DNA of 64,000 bases from Akebia trifoliata (Eukaryota > Streptophyta > Magnoliopsida > Ranunculales > Lardizabalaceae): positions 4,836,001-4,900,000 of the forward strand of contig CM030714.1 in the NCBI GenBank assembly GCA_017979445.1, given 5' to 3'. Each line of letters starts with the position of its first letter. Positions within the stretch are counted from its first letter, which is position 1. Shown here one piece after another: positions 1 through 10,418 of this stretch. Both the position numbers and the translations under genes were made by a program. The notes below the pieces were generated by a model, which saw only the letters and a list, made by a program, of their open reading frames with translations, made no database searches and had not been told where the DNA came from.

Positions 1-58
1 TCCATACAATAGTGTTAATTTCTTTTCTTTCTTTTAATTATTTTATGATCTTGTATTT

Positions 59-1226
59 TCAGGCAGTTGGGTAGGAGGCATCCATAGCTATACCACAGAG
101 GCCTTCCTCGGCATCAATATCGCGTTGCATTCGTATGTATCCCTCTTCACCCCATGTAGTGCCCCATGAGTTCTTGACCAACCAATACTTTGTCCCATCA
201 CTACTCGTCCCATAGCCGACTGCAGTAACACCATGGTCTAGGTCAGTGCCACAATCTCCTGTGAATATCCCACTTGAGTAGAATTGGAAGGCAGATCCAC
301 TGGCGTCAATGGCTACTGAAATTGGTTGGTTGACGACAGCTTTCAGTAGTGATTTCTCACTGTTGGCTGGCACGTCTTCATAACCATTGATCTTGGCTGC
401 ATGGGTGGATGCCTTCTTGGTGTTGCAAGTTCCATCAACTCCCTTGTAGGGGTAGTTAGATTCGGTGGTTAGGCCTTGATTATGTTGGATGAATTCAAAG
501 GCATCATCCATGAGACCACCCTCACAACCTTGATCCTCGCCGCTAGTATCACAGTCCACTAACTCTTGCTCAGATAGGGAAACCAACTTACCGGTAGTGA
601 GCTGGGTAATACCTTCCATAGCCGCAACAGCTGAGAACGCCCAACAACATCCTATGTTTTTGTAACATTTATATGACAAAAAACAAGAAAAATTAGAAAT
701 GGAGTCGATGATACGTGTATGTGGAAGCAAAATTTGCCAACAATATTACTAGATAAGTTTCAAGTATAGTATGTATATGTTGATGCTTACCACATTGGCC
801 TTGATCTTTGATGGGAGTAACAGCTCCTTTTTTTCTCCAATCCATAGTAGATGGCACTGCAGTCACATTTTCATATCTGAAGGACACCGTCTCTAATGAC
901 CTTGGTCTGTAAGACACCTTATATCCGTTACGCGATGCCCTAAATTCTTCATTGGTTTGGTCTGCAAATTCGTTGACGCTTAGCTTGTATGCTCGGTCCC
1001 CAACACTGTTAAAAGTCTCTATAAACTTAACATTGTCCTTGAATGTCTTGAACCGCCTCTCCTTCTCCAAGGAATCCTCATAAATTCGTCCATAACGAAC
1101 CATCCATTGTTCATGCCTTTCGGACATGGATGCCTCTTGGAGTGTGCGAGCAAGCGCTTGAGAAGCCCAAACACCGAGAATGAAGAAAGCTACACATATA
1201 TATTGCGATTGTCGTGCTGAACCCAT
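59..1226 (-). CDS. SAG39-like papain-family cysteine protease, copy 1
   Basis: Two coding exons on the minus strand, 1226-791 and 651-59, with a 139-bp GT-AG intron (652-790), give a 342-residue preproprotein. The N-terminus has a hydrophobic signal peptide (about residues 8-25). The propeptide has the ERFNIN-type motif [18 protein letters not shown] and an inhibitor_I29-like segment around [11 protein letters not shown]. The mature enzyme begins near [20 protein letters not shown]. Catalytic Cys lies in [10 protein letters not shown] (codon split by the intron), His in [11 protein letters not shown] and Asn in WLVKNSWG. It ends ASYPTA, with no KDEL and no granulin domain. By family this is a secreted or vacuolar C1A endopeptidase of the senescence-associated SAG39 group, self-activated by removal of the propeptide. 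The ATG chosen gives the signal peptide and follows a TATA box. A tandem paralogue in the same orientation lies at 12594-14317. The gene appears intact; the window ends 58 bp past the stop. Confidence 0.93.
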
Positions 1227-1316
1227 GTTTTTCAGTCTTAGCAGATCAAGATTGTTTCTTAGGGAAGGTTATTGTAATGGATTGAAAGGATGCTCCGATC
1301 TTTTAGGGGGGCTTTA

Positions 1317-1326
1317 GTTTATATAG
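1317..1326 (-). promoter_or_regulatory. TATA box of protease copy 1
   Basis: Read on the minus strand the sequence is CTATATAAAC, about 90 bp upstream of the ATG of the protease gene. The position fits a plant TATA box with a leader of roughly 60 nt. Assigned from sequence and spacing only. Confidence 0.55.
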
Positions 1327-2040
1327 TCACGTATTTGTCTTGATAGGGACCTCCTACGTACTATGGCCGTTAAAGTGTAGCATAGTTTCGTGTACGTTGT
1401 ATTAGAATCTGTTTCACACGTCTATGATTGTTTGTATTATATTATTAATGTATCTCTTGTCTTCTTTCTCCTTTTTAATGGTTCTCTAAGAAAGCCTCGC
1501 CAACGTTGTAACAAACAAACATTGTACGAGTCATAATCTTTCTTTATAACAAGCATGAATTTGCCTTTGGAAGGATATATCATACTTTGACTAAGTAGAA
1601 TAGAATTTTTTTAGAGAGCAACGTATACGAATAAAAGAGCAAACTAATTTCAATTTTTTTTTTTTAAGGAAGATATCAAAATAAACTTCTCTTATACGCC
1701 AAAAACTACTATCTTTTCCCATGCTTCAGTGGCCCGTGTAATGACATTACTCTAAAGAGTTCTAAAAAACTTGGGGAAAAAAACGTGGGAATTAGGAAGA
1801 GTAAACAGAAGAGAAGGAGATGTCCAAAATGGTTTCGTGTACCATTTATATATTAATATTTTACTCATATGGAAAGGATATTCAAAGAATGGAATAATAA
1901 TTAAAATTCATGAAAAGTATAATATGTGTGTTACAATGGTATCTCAATATCTTCTTTCCATCTTGGGAGTATTCAATGTGTGATTTCTATAGCCTGAATA
2001 TATTCATGTTGTCAATATCTATTCCTGGAATACATGATTA

Positions 2041-2229
2041 TTCTATTATATTATTTAAATAAATATAATTTTTATTAGATTCAATTAAAAGTAAACTATT
2101 TTTTATTTTTTTTATTTTGCGTTAAATGGGCTTTTTCTATTAAATTATTTAAATAAATGTAATTTTCATTAGATTCAATTAAAAGTAAACTATTTTTATT
2201 TTTTATACTTTGGGTTAAATGGGCTTTTT
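2041..2229. repeat. 94-bp tandem duplication
   Basis: Two adjacent copies (2041-2134 and 2135-2229) share the series ATTATTTAAATAAAT, TTAGATTCAATTAAAAG and GTTAAATGGGCTTTTT, with small differences. It is non-coding and lies in the upstream region of the first protease gene. The rest of 1340-3290 holds no gene that I can see. Confidence 0.7.
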
Positions 2230-2287
2230 TGATAAGTTGAGGGGTATTTTGTATTTTTATGCTTAGTATCTCTTATTTATTTTAAGA

Positions 2288-2556
2288 AGGATAATGTTGA
2301 AGTAACATTAAAATGTACGTCGTGGGGGACATTCTGATGTGGATGTGTGTCAGAAGTATAGATGCTTTTCATCGAGATACGACTATTTCAATATTACTCC
2401 AAGATGACTCATTTAAGAATAATGCTGAAGTGACCTTAAGATTGTACCTCACATCGCATATCCTGTCGTGAAAGAGTATGGTTGCTATCCACTTTCATGT
2501 TGAGATGTGCGATATGAGGTATAAGCTTGAGGTCACTCCAACACGACTCTTATTTT
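2288..2556. repeat. Foldback/MITE-like inverted repeats
   Basis: The segment 2412-2460 (AATGCTGAAGTGACCTTAAG... and CCTCACATCGCATATCC) is inverted at about 2503-2553. An adjacent related unit (2288-2405) starts GATAATGTTGAAGTAAC and ends ATTACTCCAAGATGAC. A third copy with the same ATGCTTTTCATCGAGATACG core lies at 36470-36645. This suggests a small dispersed foldback family. There is no coding capacity. Confidence 0.5.
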
Positions 2557-3301
2557 AATTATTTACTTAAGAGTTATAATGCGAAGTGGCGGTTCATCAT
2601 TAAATTTGTCAACGTGTGTAGTGTTTGGGATCTTCTAAGGCACACTTTGCAATTTGTATTTACACATCAACTTGACTTTTTTCTACTTGTTAAGATTCAA
2701 CGGCATCTGACAGTGTTGTAGAAAATATTGAAAAAATTGACAACATTCAGGTGATTGTGTAAAAATAATTGTCAATTTTAGATATCCCCGAACACATCCC
2801 ATTTAAAATGATTCAAAATGAATTTCATACAATGGGAAGCCAAAAACTACTATCTTAATGAAGCAAACGTGTTGCCAGTGTGTTAATAGTTTCAAAATTA
2901 ACCAAATCGATCCAAATCATACTTTTGTATCTAATTTTCTTCATGTTGCCCTCTTTTAAAAGTGTCCTTTACTTTGTTTGACTTGTTAAGACTAGTGTCC
3001 CTAACCATTATTCCAGAGATCTACATTTCTACTTTGATATGTCAAACTTCATATGTGATTAACCGATTTGACCAAGTACAGAATAACTGAATAAATTAAA
3101 AGAGACTGAATAGCTGTTTGTTGATCCCAAAATTTAAAATACGAAAACTGGGTCCATTTTGTCAAACCAATAAGATTACAATCCCACTGTCCCTACAATC
3201 ATGTTATTCAGTTACATAAATTATAAAATACCTTTTTGTTTATCTTCAAAATCCGTTTGATTATTATTTAAAATTACAAAGAGACCCTTACAATATAAAA
3301 T

Positions 3302-3648
3302 AAGAGTGCTGCTACTGACATCCCAACTTTTTCTTATTACACCCCAATTTAAAATAAAGAATGTAAGTAACTGGTTGAGAATAAGTAAAAGTTGGAGTGT
3401 CAATAGAAACTCTCTCTCCTTTTTTCAATAGATTTCTATTTTTTGGGTTCAAGATAAATCTAATCAAAATGATAAAAAGCTATTAAAATTGTTTGACTGA
3501 GTGTTATGATGTTTTGTATTTTTGAAATAATTGAGCCAAACATTTTTAATGTTTGAATGGTGTGTTTTAATCTTTAATTGGGAATGATAAATAATTTAAG
3601 AAATTGGAGTGTAAAAAGTAGAAGTTGGGATGCCAATAGCAGCTCTCT
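3302..3648. mobile_element. Mutator-like MITE with 10-bp target duplication
   Basis: The ends are inverted: left AAGAGTGCTGCTACTGACAT, right (reverse complement) AGAGAGCTGCTATTGGCATC, both continuing CCAACTT...ACACYCCAATTT. The element is flanked by an exact AATATAAAAT at 3292-3301 and 3649-3658. A 9-11-bp duplication fits Mutator-like elements. It is non-coding and about 347 bp. Relatives lie at 7662-8094 and 35962-36377, with fragments at 13748-13835 and 37217-37300. Confidence 0.72.
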
Positions 3649-3991
3649 AATATAAAATTATAATCCCACTTCATGTAACTACTTTAATTTGTTAGTTTCT
3701 AAATTTATAAACATATCTTATTACAATGCTATCTTCAAAATAATCTTACTCAATATTTTAATTTTTAAATTATAAAAAGCACCCCCTTAGAATATTTATA
3801 TAATAAAATATGGTTATAAAATTAGATATCTATTTGAAATTATGTTTTTAGGTAACTATAAAAAGTTTTAACCCCAGGGCGTGGCTCAATGGAAAATTTG
3901 GATCCAATAAACAGTGAGAGTCCATAGGTTCACTACAAGAAAAATTAGCTACCACAACCACTTTTTGTGAGGGTCAAAGTTTGACCGTCGC

Positions 3992-4381
3992 TATATAAGG
4001 CTTATTACGCTCAAACTCACTCACTCTATTAACTCACTCACTCACTCACGCTGTACTCACTCACTCACTCTTCGTTTTCTCTGTCTTTCGTCTCAAACGA
4101 AACCTATCTTCGTTTTCTGTCTCTCTCTCTCGTCTGATATTTGAAAACGAAGCTCTCATTCTCTCTCTCGTCTGCAAATAAACGAAGCCTCACTCTCTCT
4201 CTCTCGTCTGCAAATCGAAAACGAAGCCTCTGTCTCTCTCTCGTCTCATACTCGACAGATCTGTCTCTGTCGATCTCTCTCTGCCTCTCTACCTCTCTAT
4301 CGATCTCTCGCTCTCTTGATCTGTCAAACGCGTGAGGATTCAACTTAACAGATCCGATCTGATTTCGACCTCGAAAATTAG
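3992..4381 (+). promoter_or_regulatory. Promoter-like 5' end and CT-rich leader inside the Pack-CACTA
   Basis: TATATAA at 3992-3998 overlaps the left subterminal repeat (GACCGTCGCTATATAAGG). About 30 bp later begins a CT-rich, UTR-like stretch (CTCACTCACT..., CTCTCTCTCTCGTC repeats). This ends in a good donor, GAAAATTAG|GTATG, at 4381/4382. A second short segment, MGGGNKFE followed by GTAAGT, lies at 4615-4639. The arrangement looks like a first exon that could drive a chimeric transcript through the captured exons. No transcript is shown by sequence alone. Confidence 0.4.
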
Positions 4382-4992
4382 GTATGTTTTTATACATATT
4401 TTGTTCATTTTTTTCTTCAGTCGATCCCTAAACCCTAGATTTTTCTGCATATTTTGTTTTCCTGCATATTTTGTTGATTTTTCTGCATATTTTCTATATG
4501 AAAATCAATTCTGCTTATCAAATCTGAGAACTCACTCAGATTATCAAGTTTACTCTCAGATCTGTATTAATTTTTTTATTTGCTTTAAGTTCAGATTAAC
4601 TAAGCTTGTATGTAATGGGTGGAGGGAATAAATTCGAAGTAAGTTTCTTTTTGTAAAAGATTTTTGTGCTAATTTTGTAGGTTTAAGACATTATATGGTC
4701 CTTAATATTTACGATTTCATTAGGAGTCGAAGAGATTACCTAGCCTCTCTACTAGAACCAGAACCACATGCTAGTGGTTGGCTGTATTCTAATCTTTAAT
4801 TATTAAGCCTCTCTTTGATAGCATATCATGATCTCTAGGGTTATCAATGGCCGTCTCTCTTGTTTGTAGCATGTCATGATCTCACTGTATTTGTTTATAA
4901 AGTGATAACATATGCTGTAGTTTAGAAATGTACATTATGTGCTTAACTGGTCATTAACTTAAAATTGATTTTCTGGATAGTTTGCTGGGCAG

Positions 4993-5855
4993 GGAGCGGT
5001 TTACAGAACAAGGGGATGCAATAACATTTGAAACAGAAGTTAGTATTCATTTTTTGGGGATTTATAGTTGTTTTCCTTTGTTTTTGTATTCCCTCCTCCA
5101 TGTTGCTTATAATACTTATTTCATAGTTTCTATGTGCAAATAGGTAGACAAAATATATGTCAGCACACCTACCAAGATTGCAATTCTGGACCACGAAAAG
5201 AAAAGAACGTTTGTTTTGAGGAAAGATGGACTTCCAGATGCTGGTGAGTTAATTTCAAGTCCATGTTTCTGTCGCAAGTAAAACTAAAATGGTATCAACC
5301 AAGACATTCCAAAACATTGAATGTTTCAGCGTCAAATGTTCTGTTCTGGTTTCATCTGAAACCACATGCTACCAAAGATTCTGAAATGGCAACCCAAAAA
5401 AAAACATTAAAGTTACGAAGTAATTCTCCTCTATCCTGAACACGGTATTATGTATTGATATGTACTGTAATTTATTGAATAACACTTACCATTATTCCAG
5501 GCTCCGATAGGGTACATTATAATTCTAATAATAAGCAAGTCTCCTTGTTTAGAAACCTAAATGCTCGGCATAATTGTGTACAGTTCTCTAGAATACCATG
5601 ACTACACATTGATTGCTCACTTGTTTCTTTCCCTCTACAGTGGTATGGAATCCTTGGGACAAGAAGGCGAAGGCCATGGCTGATTTCGGGGATGATGAGT
5701 ACAAGCATATGCTGTGTGTGGAAGCTGCAGCAGTGGAGAATCCCATCACACTGAAACCTGGGGAAGAGTGGAAAGGAAGGCAGGAACTATCTACGGTTCC
5801 TTCTAGTTATTGCAGTGGGCAACTGGATCCCCAACAGGTCCTCCAAGGCAGCTGA
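4993..5855 (+). pseudogene. Captured fragment: glucose-6-phosphate 1-epimerase C-terminus
   Basis: Three exons with correct splice sites, 4993-5038, 5144-5243 and 5641-5855, read in one frame through ERFTEQGDAITFETE, VDKIYVSTPTKIAILDHEK, KKRTFVLRKDGLPDA and VVWNPWDKKAKAMADFG to the natural stop after DPQQVLQGS. This is the C-terminal third of plant putative glucose-6-phosphate 1-epimerases (aldose-1-epimerase superfamily, interconverting G6P anomers). The N-terminal part is absent, so it cannot be a functional enzyme. The segment lies inside the CACTA element, in the same orientation as the TE leader. The frame is undamaged, suggesting recent capture or slow decay. Confidence 0.88.
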
Positions 5856-5942
5856 ATGATCAAGATCTATCTCATGCATATGCTGTACAGGTACACTGCC
5901 CATACATTTGATTGTATTTATAGTTTCTTTTTTGTTACTGGG

Positions 5943-6124
5943 CAGAGTTCTATAGGTCTTGTGTCTCGTCATGGAAGCATGGTGAACCAAAGTGTGCCCC
6001 TAATGGACCCTTTAGTCACACTCTTTGGTAGCATCCATGAAAAGCTTCTTGAGCAAGGGGGAGGGATGAATTCGTGCGACATGGGGCCAAATTTCATTGG
6101 ACTGTGGCACCAGGCCATTTTATG
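5943..6124 (+). pseudogene. Captured fragment: tonoplast sugar transporter (TST/TMT) central loop
   Basis: The plus frame reads GQSSIGLVSRHGSMVNQSVP then LMDPLVTLFGSIHEKLLEQG. This matches the large cytosolic loop of plant tonoplast monosaccharide transporters, whose hallmark is SRxGSxxxQS...DPLVTLFGSVHEKLPE. Downstream of GGGMNS the match fades (the family has FPNFGSMFS; here the sequence is only loosely similar) and the frame stops at 6123-6125. No membrane segments are included. It directly follows the epimerase fragment inside the CACTA, making an artificial junction of two host genes. Confidence 0.7.
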
Positions 6125-6239
6125 ACTTACAATATCCCTTCACAAATTTAAATTGTATGCAAAGGATTCTCCTACCCGTTGTCCGGTGGGAATAGTACAT
6201 CAAGGAGGCCTGCACAACTATTTCGTCACAAAGGCATTA

Positions 6240-6668
6240 CCAACGACAAGTGCTTTTGGGGGTTGAGGGCCCTATAGTAGGTTTCGGTATTGGCTTAGGA
6301 ATGTATCATAAACTGCGAAAGGGCAAGGCACGAACTGTGAAATGCAGCTTGATGCGTGCGCCCAAACATAGTACCCAATTAGGATTTAGAAAGAGTTTCA
6401 ATTATTTGTTTGTGGGTTAATTGTCTTGGGTTTAGGGAATTCTTGTTAGTTTGTTGCGAGGGTTTCACCAAAGACATGTGCCTTTGGGGTTCGGGGGACC
6501 TTATTATGGGTCACAATATTGGCTAAGGAATAGGTCATAAAATAGGAAAAGTCATGGCATGAACTATGAAATCCAGCTTGATGAATATGCCTAGACATAC
6601 TACCCAGCTAGGATTTATAAAGGATTTCAATTATATGTTTCTAGGTTGATAATCTCGGGTTTAGAGAA
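6240..6668 (+). repeat. Diverged direct repeat (2 x about 190 bp) inside the Pack-CACTA
   Basis: 6262-6440 and 6498-6668 align along their length: both contain TATTGGCT(T)AGGAAT, GGCATGAACT/GGCACGAACT, GAAATSCAGCTTGATG, TAGGATTTA and GGGTTTAGRGAATT. Divergence is obvious. The segment is non-coding and may be an internal duplication of the captured DNA. Between 6670 and 7570 I see no recognisable gene. Confidence 0.6.
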
Positions 6669-7661
6669 TTGTGATTTTTTATATCTTGTTAATTGCTAGA
6701 TCACATAGTGGAATTAACAGTTCTCGTGGATGAGCCCTAGCTTCAGTGGTGGTCCCCTCCCCTCCCCTCCCTTTGCCTTAACCAATTTGATGGTTGTTCA
6801 AACATTTTTGCAAAGGGAGATAAGAAGAAAGAAGGCATGGAATAGAGGGAAGAATGAGAAAAAGATTAGTTCACAAAATTGAACTTTTTTTTCTTCTATA
6901 TTCCATTAAGGTAGTGAAATTCCTAGTCATCCAATTAGTGACAGACATGAATTGATAATGAGCCCAAATAAAGGAGTTGGTTGCGTCAGACAGTTTAAAA
7001 TTATGTCAAGACATCCTGCTTGTGCAGGCTACACTTTGCATTGCTGCGCCTAAACCTGGATAAAAGAGTAGGCTTTTATTGACGGGTTTGATAATTTGTT
7101 AATCCTTCATGTTGTGTTTGAAGTTGCTTATTGAATAGCGAGATAGGCTTCACGTCGCCGCCCATAGGTCTTAATGAAACAAAGGAGAAGATGATCCTTT
7201 TTACCAAACATCACGATCTTATAATAAGAACAAGAAATCTTTCTCGATCATTCCCTTTGCCCTGAGAATCAGAACTTCTCAAATTTGAATTTATTCATTT
7301 TGACCCGATATTTGAGATAAGGAATCGATGATGACGATCTCAAAATTGTCATTTAAAGGTTAATTTCTTCATTTATGTTCAGATTTTATAAAAATCAAAA
7401 TGTCAGAGAACTCTTCTTCTTTGAATGTATGAAGGCCTTTCTAATATTCCACACTAATGAGGAAGGTGAATAAAAGTTCCAATTTGCTCTGTTAGAGCGG
7501 CCTTTAGATCTATCTATCTATCTTTTTATTTGTTTGTTTGTTTATTGTTGATCCATTAATTTCATGCAACAGGAAATGCCCTCTGGGTTTGTAAGCCTTA
7601 ACAGAGCTATGAGCCTTGACAGGTTAGTTCTCATGCTATGATTTGGGAACTATGTTTATTT

Positions 7662-8094
7662 AAGAGAGCTTATATTGCCACACCAACTTTTACTGACAAC
7701 ACCCCAAGATGTTGATAATTTGGGGGTCCAACTCAAAACCAATTGGCATTGAGTGGAGAGGCCTAAGAGTTTATAAGGAGAAGCAAGGCAATGAGTGTCT
7801 GATGTGGGACTAAATTCAACATGCCCCCACACGTGTGGGCTAGGCCAAAGCACGTGGAAATATGAACTGGGTGACGTGGAGGAGAGAAAGGCCTGCTCTG
7901 ATACCATGCTAAATTTGGGGGTCCAACTCAAACCAATTGGCAATGAGTGGAGAGGCCCAGGATCTTATAAGGAAAGAGGCAAGGCAATGAGTGTCCGATG
8001 TGGGACTAAACTCAACAGATGTGTGTTAATCTATGGTGATTGACATATGAATTGGGGTGCTGTTAGCAAAAGTTGGTCTGGCAATAGAAGCTCT
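7662..8094. mobile_element. MITE of the AGAGCT...CCAAC family, split by a TRIM
   Basis: The left end AGAGAGCTTATATTGCCACA and the right end (reverse complement) AGAGCTTCTATTGCCAGACC both continue CAACTTTT(A/G)CT...ACACCCCAA. The flanks GTTTATTTA and GTTATTTAA could be an imperfect 9-bp duplication. It lies in the first intron of the CGL160 fragment. Excluding the TRIM it is only about 120 bp. Confidence 0.65.
7713..8017 (-). mobile_element. TRIM retrotransposon, 305 bp, with GATGT duplication
   Basis: Two direct repeats, 7713-7821 and 7907-8017, start TG and end CA and share AATTTGGGGGTCCAACTC, GAGTGGAGAGGCC and ATGTGGGACTAAA. On the minus strand the first internal bases are TGGTATCAGAGC (7895-7906), a perfect primer-binding site for initiator methionine tRNA. 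A short G-rich tract precedes the other repeat. An exact 5-bp GATGT flanks the element (7708-7712 and 8018-8022). The internal region is only 85 bp and non-coding: a terminal-repeat retrotransposon in miniature. Confidence 0.85.
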
Positions 8095-8917
8095 GTTATT
8101 TAAACATGTCTATTTTATTGAGATTTTTGTGCTTTTCAATTTGGGGGTGCAGTGTGGAAATTGATTTGAGCAAGGAACTTAAAGCGCCTTCGAAGCCCGT
8201 TTTAGAACAGCAAGTTGAAGCTGCAAGACGAGGCCTTTCAGCTACTGAAGTAAGATTAATGTCTTCTATTTCAAAGTTGGGTTCTCTCTCTCTCTCTCTC
8301 TTAATAGTTCTACACTTTACATTTGGTATTAAAAAATGGTTTTCAGGGCACTGGCATTGCTTCTCCAAGATGGCGATTGGCTCCAACTCGTTGTGAGCAA
8401 CAAAAGTGGGATAGGGCAACTAAGGCTACAACAGGGGGCACTGTAAGTCCTTTTTTTTTTTTTTTTGGATCGGCGGGGGCACTGTAAGTTAGCATTGATA
8501 ATCAGATTTAGCTTCTGATTGTAGGATGTCATGCTTCGTGAATCAAGAAAGCCTCGTGGAGACCCAAAAGTATTGGCAGCTCAGTCAAGGGAGCAGTATT
8601 TTAAGGTATCTATATCTAATTGTTTAGGGTCCACTATGGCAACTCATTAAATTTGTTTTCATGTACTTTCGGTGTGAGAAAATCAATAAGTTGTTTTCTA
8701 TGTTTTGTAATTGTTGTGCAGTTGAAGAACAAGTTACAAATTCTCACTTTGGGCATAGGTAGTGTTGGTGTAGTTTCGGCTTATATATCTTATTCTCCAG
8801 AAATTGCTGCTAGGTAGGTATTAAACAGGCTTTATTTTGAAACCTGGGATATATTCTGATACTCGAATAATAAATTTCATTTGTCGGTCTTAACAAAATA
8901 TTTCCTCCACTCACATG

Positions 8918-8977
8918 CACATAAAAAAATAAAAATAAAAATAAAAATAAAAGTAAAAATAAAAGTAAAAATCAGAT
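8918..8977. repeat. (AAAATA)n-like microsatellite
   Basis: Interrupted AAAATA/AAAGTA repeats in the last intron of the captured CGL160 fragment. Other simple repeats in the window are (CT)n at 8282-8301, 46803-46820 and 57223-57245. Confidence 0.8.
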
Positions 8978-9659
8978 ATATTTTGATATTCTTCTGTATT
9001 CAGCTTTGGTGCCGGGCTACTTGGATCTTTGGCATACATACGTATGCTTGGGAACAGCGTGGATTCTCTGGCAAATGGAGCTAGGGGTGTTATCAAGTAT
9101 GTTACATATCTTTAACAGCACAAGTATTTAACAATACTCAAACTGAAAAATCACAATTTTTTTTCTTAGCTTAGTATTACTGTCGTATGTTCTAATGTTG
9201 TTATTTATGCATCAAACCATCAAACTATATGCACACTGTGGCATATTGCGAGGTTTGGTTTCATTGCATAATTTCAAGTGATAAACTAGGAAGAATTTTT
9301 TATTATTTATTAGGTTGTTCTCAACAGGAGCTTGTAACATGTTAAGGAAGTTTGTCATGGTCATATGACCTTTTAAGCAATTTGAGAACAAACAATGAGT
9401 CAACATGTTCTCTGAAGTCATAGAAAACCACAATATTTAAGGCAAAGAGTAAAGAACAACACATGGAAAAATTGGTAAAAACTTCAAATGAAAATCTAGT
9501 GTCTGGCATACACTAACCATAAGACCTTGATACCTTTATAAGCAGATCCTGTTGTCATTGTTGTTGTTGTTTTTTTTTTTTTAAAAGCAAGTGACGCAGC
9601 AAGCTCGACTCCACAAAGGCTTAAATCAACTTCAGCTTCTTTATTTGAGAAGCTATCTC

Positions 9660-9894
9660 AAGTATGAGGCTGCGGGAATATGGTGAGTTATCCCCCCTCC
9701 CCCTCTCCCGGGTGTTGGTGTGTCTTTGCTGTTTCAAATGCTTGTGGTTTAACTGAGCCTATGTGATTCACTTGGCAGGTATGAACATCGGCTCATCGAT
9801 GATATGGTTGCCTACGCAGTTAAGAGTGAAGGGGGATATGTTTGGGCATGCAAGAACTATGATGGAGATGTTCAGAGTGATTTCTTAGCTCAAG
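9660..9894 (+). pseudogene. Captured fragment: NADP-dependent isocitrate dehydrogenase
   Basis: Exon pieces 9660-9682 (KYEAAGIW) and 9779-9894 ([38 protein letters not shown]) join across a GT-AG intron and match the central part of plant NADP-ICDH. This includes the conserved [11 protein letters not shown] segment and NYDGDVQSD, close to the isocitrate/metal and NADP-binding residues. Upstream of KYEAAGIW the sequence is not ICDH, so a capture breakpoint lies near 9659. It is a fragment of about 46 codons and cannot be an enzyme. Confidence 0.88.
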
Positions 9895-9934
9895 GTTTGT
9901 ATTACTCTTTGTGCATGACCTTTTCAAATCCGTA

Positions 9935-10418
9935 CAATACTACATAATTGTTGTATATTGTTTCTAAAGAGTCGTGTTCATCGACAACAGCCTTGATGCT
10001 TCTAGCAGCTTTATCTTCGGCATCTCTTAGAACAAGTGTGACAGGGCCAAGATGAAATGATTTGGTTCCCAATGAGTCGTAATGATGTTTGTAAGCTGGT
10101 TCCAACACCAACGATCCATAACTTTTCAACTCTGCATCTCTCATTCGATCCAAGAATCTTCCGTACTCATTCGGTTCCCTACTGTAATCGGATAACTGGG
10201 ATCTGGTAATGGTGATCGGATCAGGAAGACCAGGAACCACAAAGACCTCCGAATCAGATTTCACCTTCTCATGAGGGACGTAAGTTTTGATGGCTAGCAT
10301 CATAGAGAGAGCGAACAAACAGGTGGAGTGAAAAGCGAGATATGGTATCTGTAGCCTCATAGCAACATCAGCTGGCCAACAGTAGAACACATCGGATATG
10401 AAATAATCGGATGATCGA
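9935..10418 (-). pseudogene. Captured fragment: UGT73-type UDP-glycosyltransferase
   Basis: On the minus strand the frame reads SSDYFISDVFYCWPADVA, then LAFHSTCLFALSMMLAIKTY, SDSEVFVVPGLPDPITITRS, MRDAELKSYG, LEPAYKHHYDSLGTKSFHLG and RDAEDKAARSIKAVVDEHD. This follows the N-terminal domain of plant family-1 UDP-glycosyltransferases (UGT73-like). The short stretch between KSYG and LEPAY has lost several residues relative to the family. A stop lies just upstream of the fragment. The acceptor-binding N-terminus and the whole C-terminal PSPG box are missing. It is opposite in direction to the other captured fragments. Confidence 0.85.

Larger units (their letters stand above)
7573..9096 (+). pseudogene. 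CGL160: Captured fragment: CGL160 (chloroplast ATP-synthase assembly factor)
   Basis: Six exons with good splice sites join in one open frame: 7573-7622 (EMPSGFVSLNRAMSLDS), 8153-8249 (VEIDLSKELKAPSKP), 8347-8442 (SPRWRLAPTRCEQQKWDRAT), 8525-8605 (DVMLRESRKPRGDP), 8722-8813 (LKNKLQILTLGIGSVGVVSA) and 9004-9096 (FGAGLLGSLAYIRMLGNSVD). This is collinear with plant CGL160 (Conserved in the Green Lineage 160), a thylakoid membrane protein that assists assembly of the CF1Fo ATP synthase. It covers the end of the soluble domain and the first hydrophobic segments. The transit peptide and the rest of the UncI-like membrane domain are missing. The first intron (7623-8152) contains a MITE that itself holds a TRIM. 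No frameshift or stop is seen, yet both ends are cut. Confidence 0.9.

Noticed and set aside
3872..3930. tRNA gene
   Set aside because: The A-box-like head does not fold into a cloverleaf and the B box is 7 kb away; it is a SINE head.
4104..4397. Arg/Glu-rich minus-strand frame and Ser/Leu-rich plus frame
   Set aside because: CT/GA-rich leader sequence inside the Pack-CACTA; low complexity, no homology recognised.
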